From: a virus
Direction: 5' to 3' (one strand)
IMG/VR virus record: IMGVR_UViG_3300036790_000655
Coordinates: 1 to 21,670 of that record
DNA length: 21,670 bases
Shown here: positions 15,955-21,670 of the stretch, piece by piece
Layout: each line of letters starts with the position of its first letter
How positions within the stretch are numbered: position 1 is the first letter of the stretch
Notes under the pieces: generated by a model
What the model was told of the DNA's origin: nothing
Database searches by the model: none
What the model saw: the letters and a program-made list of their open reading frames with translations, nothing else
Position numbers and translations under genes: made by a program

Positions 15955-16371
15955 TCAGCTCTTTCGCGCCTGGCAGGAAAGGCTTTCGACTACGCCGTCA
16001 GTTCCGGAAGCCGTCAAGGTCCCGCGAAGGTCTCCCAGTTCGAAGCGAACGGCGAGGTCTCCGCCGAATTTGGAATGAATGATCTGCTGATGATCGCCGA
16101 ACGTCACGCCGGCGACATCTCGGTAGGAAATCTGAGAATTCACGAACAGAAGAAAGAGGGTGCGCCGCGGCTTAAGCCCCGCGGCGACGTCGACCTCGGC
16201 GCCGTTGCTAAGCCGGGCGCCGTGAATCCCCAGACTTGCTGGTTTGGCTACGGTTACGTTCGCTGCCGACATATCGAGACGCAAGGTCGCGGCGGTCGAC
16301 TCCGCGCTTGGAAAGTCGGGAGTCTCCAGCGCATGAACCATATCGGAAAGAATATCGCGAAGGTCAATCAT
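15955..16371 (-). CDS. Small unrecognised protein behind the portal (candidate immunity protein)
   Basis: A 138-residue protein starts at ATG 16371, nine bases after the end of the portal's in-frame extension, and begins MIDLRDILSDMVHALETPDF. The rest alternates strands (ESTAATLRLDMSAANVTVA, PRRTLFLLFVNSQISYRDVA, GGDLAVRFELGDLRGTLTAS) and ends in SLSCQARKS. No signal peptide, membrane segment or known motif is visible. The size, the position immediately behind a protein with a payload-like tail and the lower GC fit an immunity gene, but that is inference. The frame ends 110 bp before the zinc-finger gene start, with nothing clear in between. Confidence 0.6.
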   Translation of the reverse strand: MIDLRDILSDMVHALETPDFPSAESTAATLRLDMSAANVTVAKPASLGIHGARLSNGAEVDVAAGLKPRRTLFLLFVNSQISYRDVAGVTFGDHQQIIHSKFGGDLAVRFELGDLRGTLTASGTDGVVESLSCQARKS

Positions 16372-16380
16372 TGGATTCTT

Positions 16381-16533
16381 TCAATACGGTAGCAAAGGCG
16401 AGATTGTCATTCCCGCTAGGCACTCTTTGTTTCTGCGGAGCACGCCCTCCATGCAAAGTTTGTAATGATGGAAGTCGCCGTCGAAGATCGCAGAGTGGCA
16501 TATCGCCCAGTCCGACTCCCATAGCTCGTCGCA
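16381..16533 (-). pseudogene. In-frame continuation of the portal beyond UGA: cysteine-rich payload tail or its remnant
   Basis: Directly after the portal's TGA (16536-16534) the same frame stays open for 50 codons: CDELWESDWAICHSAIFDGD, then FHHYKLCMEGVLRRNKECLA, then GMTISPLLPY, ending at TGA 16383-16381. Its spacing C-x10-C-x14-C-x10-C followed by G-x2-I-x-P-L resembles, from memory, the cysteine-rich C-termini of some polymorphic-toxin-type proteins. No start codon lies at its beginning. The next gene starts nine bases after it, as if this were the true end of the portal gene. A nonsense mutation, readthrough of UGA, or a decayed toxin tip are all possible. Confidence 0.5.
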
Positions 16534-17943
16534 TCAGATATTGGCTCGCTGCACTTGGCCTGTCGACGAGGATGCGTTGGCGCCCTCGTCGGTCCATCGC
16601 CCATTCTCGTCGCGCGGCTGATCAAGATTGAACCCGCCCTTGATGACGCTTCCGGCTTGCGGCCCTCCCGCCGCCGCCCCTCCCGCCGCCGCCAGCCCGA
16701 GGTCGGCGCGCGCCTCGTCGGTCGTCTTGATGCCGGCGCCGACGAGGATCTGCAGGGTCTGCGCCTGCTGCAGCGGATCGATGGCGTCGTCGCCGACCCA
16801 GACGAATTCGAGGTCAGGCGCGCCGAGCCAGCGCGCGATCACCCGGTCGAGCGCGTCCTTGATCCACGCCTTCAGGGGAATGACCCCTTCCTGCGCCGCC
16901 TGCAGGCGCAATGTCTCGCTGGTGGCGCGGTTGACCTGCGAGACGAAGGCCGAGGCCGGCACCGAAAAGGCGTAACAGATGACGCGCGCCAGCCATTCGT
17001 CGTACTGGTCCTTCAGCGGCGGCTGGCGCGTCTCGACCAGGCGGAAATCCGACGGCATGAATTTCAGCATGCGCCGGCGGCCGAGATTGCCGGCCATCAG
17101 CGCGTCGAAATAATCCTGAAACTGCCGGATCTGATCGACGGTCCATTCCTTCGGCAATGTCGCGAAGGCGTCGGGCGCCGAACCCGAGCGATAATATTCG
17201 AGAGTCGCGACGTCGCGCCTCAGCGCGATATTCACTGTCATGGCGATCTGCTCAACCGGGCTCATGCCGTAGAGCCGGTTTGCCCGCGGGTTGCGCGGCA
17301 ACACCATCAGCTCGTCGCTTGAGAAATCGGCGGCCGGCACGCCATGCAGCACCTGCTGCCAGGCGGGATCGGGCGGCTCGGGCGAGCGCCCGTCCTCGCC
17401 GATCAGCGGCTTGATGGTCGCCCCGTCGATGATGTCGAGGCTGTAGAGCGCGCCGGACCGCGTCAGGCGGGGATAGATGGTCGCCGCGTCGATCACCAGC
17501 ATGTCCTCGAGCAGCATGCGCAGCCACGCCGCGAACGAATGGCGACGGTCCGGCCGGTCGAAGAAGGCGAGCGCCGCTTTGGCGCGCGGCGCGGCCGCAG
17601 CGGCGGCGGAGGGATCGCGCGGGCGAATCGAATGGTCGAGGGCGGCGATCTGGTCCTTGCGCGTCTCGATGACCGTGCGCAGCAGCGGCAGGGCGTCGGC
17701 GAGCGCCCTGAGCTCGGCGAAGCCGATGCCATTGTCGGCGCGCGGGATGTAATTGAGGTTGACGCCGAAAGGATAGTCGAACTGCCGCCCCTTGACCTCG
17801 GGCGGCGCCATCGGCGCGAGCGGCTGTTGCGGTCCGAACCAGGTGTCAGGCGCAACGCCCGTGACGACGAAGCGCGTCGCGCTGGCGAGGCGGGCGAACA
17901 GGCTTGGCGGCAGCGGCGTCATGGTTCCGTCGAGTTGCGGCAT
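16534..17943 (-). CDS. HK97-family phage portal protein with payload-type linker at its C-terminus
   Basis: ATG 17943 (MPQLDGTMTPLPPSLFARLA, GGGAAAG upstream) gives 469 residues; ATG 17922 is an alternative. The portal ring forms the DNA entry/exit pore of the head and binds the terminase. Family features include FGVNLNYIPRADNGIGFAEL, VIETRKDQIAALDHSIRPRD, NRLYGMSPVEQIAMTVNIAL, GRRRMLKFMPSDFRLVETRQ and VICYAFSVPASAFVSQVNRA. The last 32 residues depart from a normal portal: FNLDQPRDENGRWTDEG, then a Ser-rich tail. The same NxDQPR...WT linker precedes the nuclease domain of the protein encoded at 12949-13947. The frame continues in phase beyond the stop. Its 5' end faces a divergent plus-strand gene, so it probably needs its own promoter or transcription from the terminase side. 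Confidence 0.87.
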   Translation of the reverse strand: MPQLDGTMTPLPPSLFARLASATRFVVTGVAPDTWFGPQQPLAPMAPPEVKGRQFDYPFGVNLNYIPRADNGIGFAELRALADALPLLRTVIETRKDQIAALDHSIRPRDPSAAAAAAPRAKAALAFFDRPDRRHSFAAWLRMLLEDMLVIDAATIYPRLTRSGALYSLDIIDGATIKPLIGEDGRSPEPPDPAWQQVLHGVPAADFSSDELMVLPRNPRANRLYGMSPVEQIAMTVNIALRRDVATLEYYRSGSAPDAFATLPKEWTVDQIRQFQDYFDALMAGNLGRRRMLKFMPSDFRLVETRQPPLKDQYDEWLARVICYAFSVPASAFVSQVNRATSETLRLQAAQEGVIPLKAWIKDALDRVIARWLGAPDLEFVWVGDDAIDPLQQAQTLQILVGAGIKTTDEARADLGLAAAGGAAAGGPQAGSVIKGGFNLDQPRDENGRWTDEGANASSSTGQVQRANI

Positions 17944-18014
17944 CGCGATCTTTCCCGTGAAGGCCTTCGCCCGTTGCTGTTCGCGGCGGCGAGGCGCGCC
18001 GCCGCGGCACAGCG

Positions 18015-18043
18015 TTGTCCGCTGCAAACGCCGCGTCTATAAG
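18015..18043 (+). promoter_or_regulatory. Candidate promoter of the exported-protein gene
   Basis: TTGTCC, a 17-bp spacer and TATAAG form a good sigma70-like promoter about 25 bp upstream of the plus-strand ATG at 18068, giving a short leader. The -10 box sits exactly in the loop of a 10-bp perfect palindrome. Confidence 0.55.
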
Positions 18044-18053
18044 CGCGGCGTTT
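18026..18053 (+). repeat. Perfect 10-bp inverted repeat around the -10 box
   Basis: AAACGCCGCG (18026-18035) and CGCGGCGTTT (18044-18053) are perfect inverted repeats separated by TCTATAAG, with a run of five T ending at 18055. It can be read as an operator over the promoter, as a leader hairpin, or as an intrinsic terminator for rightward transcription entering from the portal side. Confidence 0.65.
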
Positions 18054-18067
18054 TTGGGGAGACGGGC

Positions 18068-18406
18068 ATGATTCGGCGCCTGGCGTTTGCGCTGGCTTCG
18101 CTGATTCTGGCGGCTGCGCCGGCGGCGGCCGCCGAACGCTGGACGTTCTGCGTCGCCTCGACGCTCGGCGCCAAGGACGTCTGGATTACCGAAGTCTTCC
18201 CCGCCGCCGACCGCGAGCGGCTCGAGGCGCAATTCAAGGAAGTGCTTGAGCGCCAAGGCGTGGCGCGCGTCGTTGCGCAATGCCCGGCGCCGAGCGACGA
18301 CAAGACGAGCGTCGTCAACGCCCAGACCGCCGCCGAGGAATTCAATCGCAAGCTCGGCGCCGCTCTGCATTCGGTGTCGATGCAGGAGTTTCCGCCGCGC
18401 CGCTAG
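18068..18406 (+). CDS. Small exported protein of unknown function (moron-like)
   Basis: ATG 18068 has GGGGAG seven bases upstream; the product has 112 residues. Residues 1-22 (MIRRLAFALASLILAAAPAA then AA) are a classic Sec signal peptide with cleavage before ERWTF. The mature part is about 90 residues, with two cysteines (28, 72) that could form a disulfide, an amphipathic helix (ADRERLEAQFKEVLERQGV) and a C-terminal helix. No family is recognised. It is the only plus-strand gene in the particle cluster, placed between large terminase and portal, where RcGTA-type clusters have none. It has its own promoter-like site, which is how phage 'moron' genes look. An exported, possibly periplasmic role for the host cell is an inference; a residual host gene is also possible. 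Confidence 0.7.
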   Translation: MIRRLAFALASLILAAAPAAAAERWTFCVASTLGAKDVWITEVFPAADRERLEAQFKEVLERQGVARVVAQCPAPSDDKTSVVNAQTAAEEFNRKLGAALHSVSMQEFPPRR

Positions 18407-18407
18407 A

Positions 18408-18436
18408 CTGGAGCGAGATGCGAAAAGTGGCTCCAG
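18408..18436. terminator. Weak hairpin between convergent genes
   Basis: CTGGAGC and GCTCCAG form a 7-bp perfect stem with a 15-base loop in the 31-bp gap between the ends of the exported-protein gene and the large terminase gene. There is no T tract, so termination is only possible by position. Confidence 0.3.
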
Positions 18437-18437
18437 C

Positions 18438-19841
18438 TCATCGCTTGCGCGCCGCGTCGCGATAGAACTCCACCATGCCGGAGCGTCCGGCCCCGTCGAG
18501 ATTGATGAGATCGGCGATCGCCCAGACCAGCGCGTCGGCCCGGTCGGGCGAAAAGCCGGCCGAGCGCCCGTTGAAGTCGGGCGTCAGCGCGCAGAGCTGA
18601 TCCTCCAGCTTGGCGAAAATTCCGACATGATGCACCAGGCCGCGTTCATAGGCGGCGGCGACCGGTTCGGCGCGCAGATATTTGCCGCGCGTGGCGGTCA
18701 CCGGCCGCACCGGCAGATTGGCGTCGCACTGGCGGAGCACGTCAGCGACCATGTCGCCGCCATTGTTGACCTCCGCCACCACGCGATTGGCGGAAAAGCG
18801 CCGGTAGGCGGCGACGATGCGGGCGGCCCAGGCCGCCGGCGTCTCGCCCTGGCTCGAAAGGTCGGCGAGCACATAAATCGCCCCGTTGGCGGCTTTTGCC
18901 GCGACGATGATTCCGCATTCGTCGGCGCGCGCGCCGGAAACCGCCGGCGGATCGACCGCGATGACGATTTCGGCATAGTCGCCCGGCGCCGTCGCGCCGG
19001 AAACCCGGCCGCGCTCGATCAGTTCGCGCGTCCACAGGGCGCCCGGCGTTTCCTCGACGATCTCGGCGAACAGCTCCTGGCGGCCCAGCCGACTGCCCTC
19101 ATAGCGGGCGGCGATCCTCGCCAGAAAGGCCTCGGCGAGGTGCTCGGAATTGTCGAACGTCGCGCCATGCGTGACGATGGCGTCCTTGTCGGCGATGAGC
19201 CGCTTGATGAGCTTGGTCGGCCGCGGCGTCGTGGTGATGATCGCCTGCGGCGAGGGGCCGAGGCGCAGCCCGAGCAGCGCCTGATCGAAGGCGTCGGGAT
19301 AGCGCCAGGCGGCCAGTTCGTCGCACCACAGCTTCATGTGCTGCTTGCCGCGCAGCCGGTCCGGCTCCTCGGCCGAGAACAATTGCGAGACCGCGCCGCT
19401 CGGCCAGTTCAGCCGCGCGGCGGAGCGCGCGTAATGCGGCCGTTCGTCGGTGCGGCAGCAGGCCAGCACGCCGGACTGGCCGAGCACCATCACGTCGCGC
19501 GCATCGTCGGCCGTGGCGCCGATAAGATTGACGATCGGATGGGTCTTCACCCATTCGCGCACCGCTTCGGCGCCGGCCCGCGTCTTGCCGGCCCCGCGTC
19601 CGGCCAGGATCAGCCAGTAGATCCAGTCGCCTTCCGGCGGCAACTGGTCGGTGCGCGCCCAGAAGCGCCAGTCGCGCAGCAGCCGCTCGCCGAGCAAAGG
19701 ATCAAGGTCGGCGAGCCATCGCAGCCGCTCGCTTTCGCTCATCGAAAACAAATCGCGGATGGTCGGCCGCCAGGCGCCGTGAGCGCCTGGCCCTTCGGCG
19801 CTTCCGGCGGCTTTCGCGGCGCGGCGCCGCTTGGCCGTCAT
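18438..19841 (-). CDS. Terminase large subunit (packaging ATPase/nuclease)
   Basis: This 467-residue protein starts at ATG 19841, overlapping the small terminase stop by ATGA. The ATPase half has Walker A GRGAGKT (81-87), Walker B LWCDEL (171-176) and the coupling motif TTTPRP (203-208). The nuclease half has the RNase H-like acidic residues AVDPP (Asp297), VVAEVNNGGD (Glu357) and SPDRADALVWA (Asp436). Length and motifs match GTA gp2-like large terminases, which translocate DNA into the head and cut it. All catalytic motifs are intact, so the packaging enzyme looks functional. The gene is separated from the portal by a convergent plus-strand gene, an interruption of the usual terL-portal adjacency. 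Confidence 0.94.
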   Translation of the reverse strand: MTAKRRRAAKAAGSAEGPGAHGAWRPTIRDLFSMSESERLRWLADLDPLLGERLLRDWRFWARTDQLPPEGDWIYWLILAGRGAGKTRAGAEAVREWVKTHPIVNLIGATADDARDVMVLGQSGVLACCRTDERPHYARSAARLNWPSGAVSQLFSAEEPDRLRGKQHMKLWCDELAAWRYPDAFDQALLGLRLGPSPQAIITTTPRPTKLIKRLIADKDAIVTHGATFDNSEHLAEAFLARIAARYEGSRLGRQELFAEIVEETPGALWTRELIERGRVSGATAPGDYAEIVIAVDPPAVSGARADECGIIVAAKAANGAIYVLADLSSQGETPAAWAARIVAAYRRFSANRVVAEVNNGGDMVADVLRQCDANLPVRPVTATRGKYLRAEPVAAAYERGLVHHVGIFAKLEDQLCALTPDFNGRSAGFSPDRADALVWAIADLINLDGAGRSGMVEFYRDAARKR

Positions 19842-20272
19842 GTCGGACTGGCGGCGCGCTGGCGGCGAGCGGTCATGTCGGCGAGCTTCCTCATCAGCTC
19901 CTCATAAGCCTGATCGACCAATTGCGGCTCCGTTGGCGCCGCCTTCGAGAAGCCGTGATAGCGATCAAGGCGATCGAACACCTTGAGGATGCGATCGACG
20001 GCGCCGAGGTCGCCGCCGGCGGCCTGCTCGATCAGCTTGCCGACCATCGCCTCCAGTCGCCGGATTTGCAGCTTGGCGTAGTCCCTGGTGGGCCGGATCG
20101 AGATGGCGTTGAGCTCGGCGCGCACAATCTTCTCAACGCGCGCCCGCGTATGGTTGCGGGCGTCGGCGATGGCCTCGATGCTTCGGCCGGCCGCCAGCAA
20201 ATCCAGAACTGGCGAGGCCGGCGGCGCCAGCGCAATTTCGCCGGCGCCCGGCGATTTCGGCGCTGGCCGCAT
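19838..20272 (-). CDS. Terminase small subunit-like DNA-binding protein
   Basis: This is a 144-residue protein from ATG 20272. An N-terminal helix-turn-helix-like stretch (VLDLLAAGRSIEAIADARNH, TRARVEKIVRAELNAI) is followed by a helical region (DYAKLQIRRLEAMVGKLIEQ, GAVDRILKVFDRLDRYHGFS) of the type that oligomerises small terminases. Direct coupling (ATGA) to the large subunit supports the role of recognising DNA for packaging. Its length and style resemble GTA gp1-like proteins. A 19-bp tandem repeat sits just upstream of the ATG, a place where a packaging or autoregulatory binding site could be. No strong Shine-Dalgarno is seen (GGGAAGACTC precedes the ATG). Confidence 0.8.
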   Translation of the reverse strand: MRPAPKSPGAGEIALAPPASPVLDLLAAGRSIEAIADARNHTRARVEKIVRAELNAISIRPTRDYAKLQIRRLEAMVGKLIEQAAGGDLGAVDRILKVFDRLDRYHGFSKAAPTEPQLVDQAYEELMRKLADMTARRQRAASPT

Positions 20273-20280
20273 GAGTCTTC

Positions 20281-20318
20281 CCGATGTTGTGGAGGTTTGC
20301 CGATGTTGTGGAGGTCTG
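20281..20318 (-). repeat. 19-bp tandem repeat upstream of the terminase genes
   Basis: Two adjacent copies of the 19-bp unit CCGATGTTGTGGAGGTTTG / CCGATGTTGTGGAGGTCTG (plus strand) differ at one base. On the minus strand they read CCTCCACAACATCGG twice in phase, about two helical turns apart. They end eight bases before the small terminase ATG, downstream of the promoter-like element, so they would lie in the leader mRNA or form a protein-binding site (packaging start or operator). Confidence 0.8.
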
Positions 20319-20386
20319 CCGCGCGGCGCGGGCGGCGCGCTAGGCTGCGCTGACGCGGTTCCGACGCGCCATCTTCAATGTGCCAG

Positions 20387-20415
20387 ATTATGCCGAGGAT
20401 GGCGTAACGCGGCAA
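20387..20415 (-). promoter_or_regulatory. 29-bp promoter/operator-like element, copy B (terminase)
   Basis: On the minus strand it reads TTGC-CG-CGTTACGCC-ATCCT-CGGCATAAT: TTGCCG, a 17-bp spacer and CATAAT, with the dyad TTACGCC-N6-GGCATAA between the hexamers. It lies about 115 bp upstream of the small terminase ATG and just past the end of the DUF805 gene. It matches copy A upstream of the protease gene at 22 of 29 positions with identical spacing. It probably starts the packaging-gene transcript. Confidence 0.6.
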
Positions 20416-20491
20416 TGTTTTGTTTCGCGACGGGGCGCGTCGATCTTGATTTGCTCTTGTAGATCAAATGTTTGTCGAAGAAGAATTTCTC

Positions 20492-20971
20492 CTAGCGCCG
20501 GGCGCTTTCGGCGAACCCCAGGTCGGCGATCGTCCACATCACCGCGGCAAGCGCCGCGGCGTCGAACACAAAAGCCAGCCAGGCGGGCATGAGGCCTTCC
20601 GAACGCGGCTGATACCAATGGGCGGCGGCGGCCAGAAACAGCGCGAACGGCGCGAGGCCGGCAAGCGCCGGCGGCTGGCCGCGATCGGCGAAGCGCTTGG
20701 CGCTGACGAAATATTCGGCGACCGCGCACAGCAGCAGAACGAAGGCGTAGACGATCAGATAGACGTAGGCGGCGGCGACGCGCAGGTCGATCAGCCCCTC
20801 GCGCGCAAGATCGCGCATCTGGCGCGGCGCCACCAACAGCCAGACAAGCGTTGCGACGAGCGCGATGGCGACCGGCGGCCACACGGCGCGGCGCCACGCG
20901 CGCCGATCGATGACGCCCTCGCCCTGCCGGTAGAGAAACCGAAAGCGCTCGCCGCCAAAGGCCGGCTTCAT
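20492..20971 (-). CDS. DUF805-family inner-membrane protein
   Basis: ATG 20971 shares its A with the dapD stop (TGATG); the product has 159 residues. Four membrane helices are visible, at about 30-49, 66-90, 101-119 and 128-149. The N-terminal FRFLYRQGEGVIDRRAWRRA and the SAKRFADRG motif after helix 2 match DUF805, where a KRxxDRG-like motif follows the second helix. Function is unknown for the family. Coupling to dapD, an arrangement I recall from Hyphomicrobiales chromosomes (often followed by dapE), marks this as host DNA. The particle cluster begins about 75 bp downstream with its promoter-like element. Confidence 0.8.
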   Translation of the reverse strand: MKPAFGGERFRFLYRQGEGVIDRRAWRRAVWPPVAIALVATLVWLLVAPRQMRDLAREGLIDLRVAAAYVYLIVYAFVLLLCAVAEYFVSAKRFADRGQPPALAGLAPFALFLAAAAHWYQPRSEGLMPAWLAFVFDAAALAAVMWTIADLGFAESARR

Positions 20972-21670
20972 CAATCCCTCAACAATTCGTTGATGCCCGT
21001 CTTGGCGCGCGTTTGCGCATCGACCGTCTTGACGATGACCGCGCAATAAAGCGCGGGGCCGGGCGAGCCATCGGGCAGCGGCCGGCCAGGCAGCGATCCC
21101 GGGACCACCACCGAGAAGGGCGGCACATAACCGAACTGGATCTTCCCGGAAGCGCGGTCGATGATCTTCGTCGAGGCGGACAGGAACACCCCCATCGACA
21201 GAACCGAGCCCTCGCCGACGATGACCCCCTCGACGACTTCCGAGCGGGCGCCGATGAAGCAATTGTCCTCGATGATCGTCGGATTGGCTTGCAGCGGCTC
21301 CAGCACGCCGCCGATGCCGACGCCGCCGGAAAGATGCACGTTCTTGCCGATCTGCGCGCAGGAGCCGACGGTGACCCAGGTGTCGACCATCGTGTTGGAA
21401 TCGACATAGGCGCCGAGATTGACGAACGAGGGCATCAGCACGACGCCGGGCGCAATGAAGGCCGATTGCCGCACCACGCAATTGGGCACGGCGCGAAAGC
21501 CGGCTTTTGCGAACGCGGCGGCGTCCCAGCCGGCAAATTTCGAAGGCGCCTTGTCGTACCATGCGCCGCCGCCGGGGCCGCCGGAAATCACCTGGTTTTC
21601 ATTGAGGCGGAACGACAGCAGCACCGCCTTCTTCAGCCATTGATGAACCCGCCATGCGCCGGCGCCGGCG
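20971..21670 (-). CDS. dapD: 2,3,4,5-tetrahydropyridine-2,6-dicarboxylate N-succinyltransferase (5' end outside window)
   Basis: The visible 232 residues (of roughly 280) begin before [20 protein letters not shown] and end GINELLRD. DapD transfers succinyl from succinyl-CoA to tetrahydrodipicolinate in the succinylase branch of lysine and meso-diaminopimelate synthesis, in the cytoplasm as a trimer. The left-handed beta-helix repeats are plain ([20 protein letters not shown], then [20 protein letters not shown], then [20 protein letters not shown]). So are the family-specific [20 protein letters not shown] and the C-terminal [20 protein letters not shown]. It is intact as far as seen and is the clearest chromosomal anchor here. 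Confidence 0.95.
   Translation of the reverse strand, partial: AGAGAWRVHQWLKKAVLLSFRLNENQVISGGPGGGAWYDKAPSKFAGWDAAAFAKAGFRAVPNCVVRQSAFIAPGVVLMPSFVNLGAYVDSNTMVDTWVTVGSCAQIGKNVHLSGGVGIGGVLEPLQANPTIIEDNCFIGARSEVVEGVIVGEGSVLSMGVFLSASTKIIDRASGKIQFGYVPPFSVVVPGSLPGRPLPDGSPGPALYCAVIVKTVDAQTRAKTGINELLRD

Noticed and set aside
16364-16597. 77-codon minus-strand frame across the portal end
   Set aside because: It is out of phase with the portal and crosses its coding end; the in-phase 50-codon continuation has the more protein-like sequence.
16963-16976. Half of the TTACGCC dyad inside the portal gene
   Set aside because: The second arm and promoter hexamers are absent, so it is a chance half-site.
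18246-19907. 553-codon plus-strand open frame opposite the large terminase
   Set aside because: Composition is Arg/Gly/Ala-rich without domain signals, and the opposite strand holds an intact terminase; GC-rich DNA gives such antisense shadows.
1-21670. CRISPR arrays, tRNA/rRNA genes, IS elements, integrase
   Set aside because: No regularly spaced repeats, cloverleaf-like segments, transposase or recombinase motifs were seen on reading both strands.

Overview
The window is GC-rich DNA with alphaproteobacterial gene content. The best guess is a Hyphomicrobiales host, possibly Beijerinckiaceae/Methylocystaceae-like; that placement is inferred from protein style and the dapD-DUF805 pair, not from a marker gene. 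At the right edge (20492-21670, minus strand) lie two host genes: dapD (lysine/peptidoglycan precursor synthesis, its 5' end outside the window) and a coupled four-helix DUF805 membrane protein.

Almost everything else is one long minus-strand siphovirus-type particle cluster, a prophage or gene-transfer-agent-like element, in the classic order: small terminase, large terminase, portal, prohead protease/scaffold, major capsid protein, head-tail connector, gp10-type joining protein, DUF3168 tail terminator, tail tube, two overlapping tail assembly chaperones, a short tape measure, a TIM-barrel/DUF2460 baseplate protein, a second DUF2460 protein, a DUF2163 hub protein, an NlpC/P60 peptidase and a tail-tip protein running off the left edge. 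Many genes overlap by ATGA or TGATG. No integrase, repressor, lysis gene, tRNA or att site is visible.

The head half is interrupted by accessory DNA with visibly lower GC. Behind the portal sits an in-frame 50-codon extension beyond a UGA, then two small genes, one with a ClpX-type zinc finger. Between protease and capsid is a cassette with a putative cargo protein (an unknown N-terminal domain, an 'NPDQPR...GQWTSG' linker and a C-terminal PD-(D/E)XK-like nuclease) coupled by ATGA to an unrecognised partner gene in immunity-gene position. The portal C-terminus carries the same kind of linker. A plus-strand gene for a small exported protein, with its own promoter-like site, sits between large terminase and portal.

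The most notable regulatory signal is a 29-bp promoter/operator-like element found twice, upstream of the terminase genes and of the protease/capsid genes. The two copies are identical at 22 of 29 positions and carry a dyad TTACGCC-N6-GGCATAA exactly between -35-like and -10-like hexamers. Other oddities are a one-base frameshift in the stand-alone DUF2460 gene, a tail chaperone frame lacking any normal start codon next to a G5 run, a 47-residue module shared by the tail tube and the head-tail connector, and a 19-bp tandem repeat in the terminase leader.
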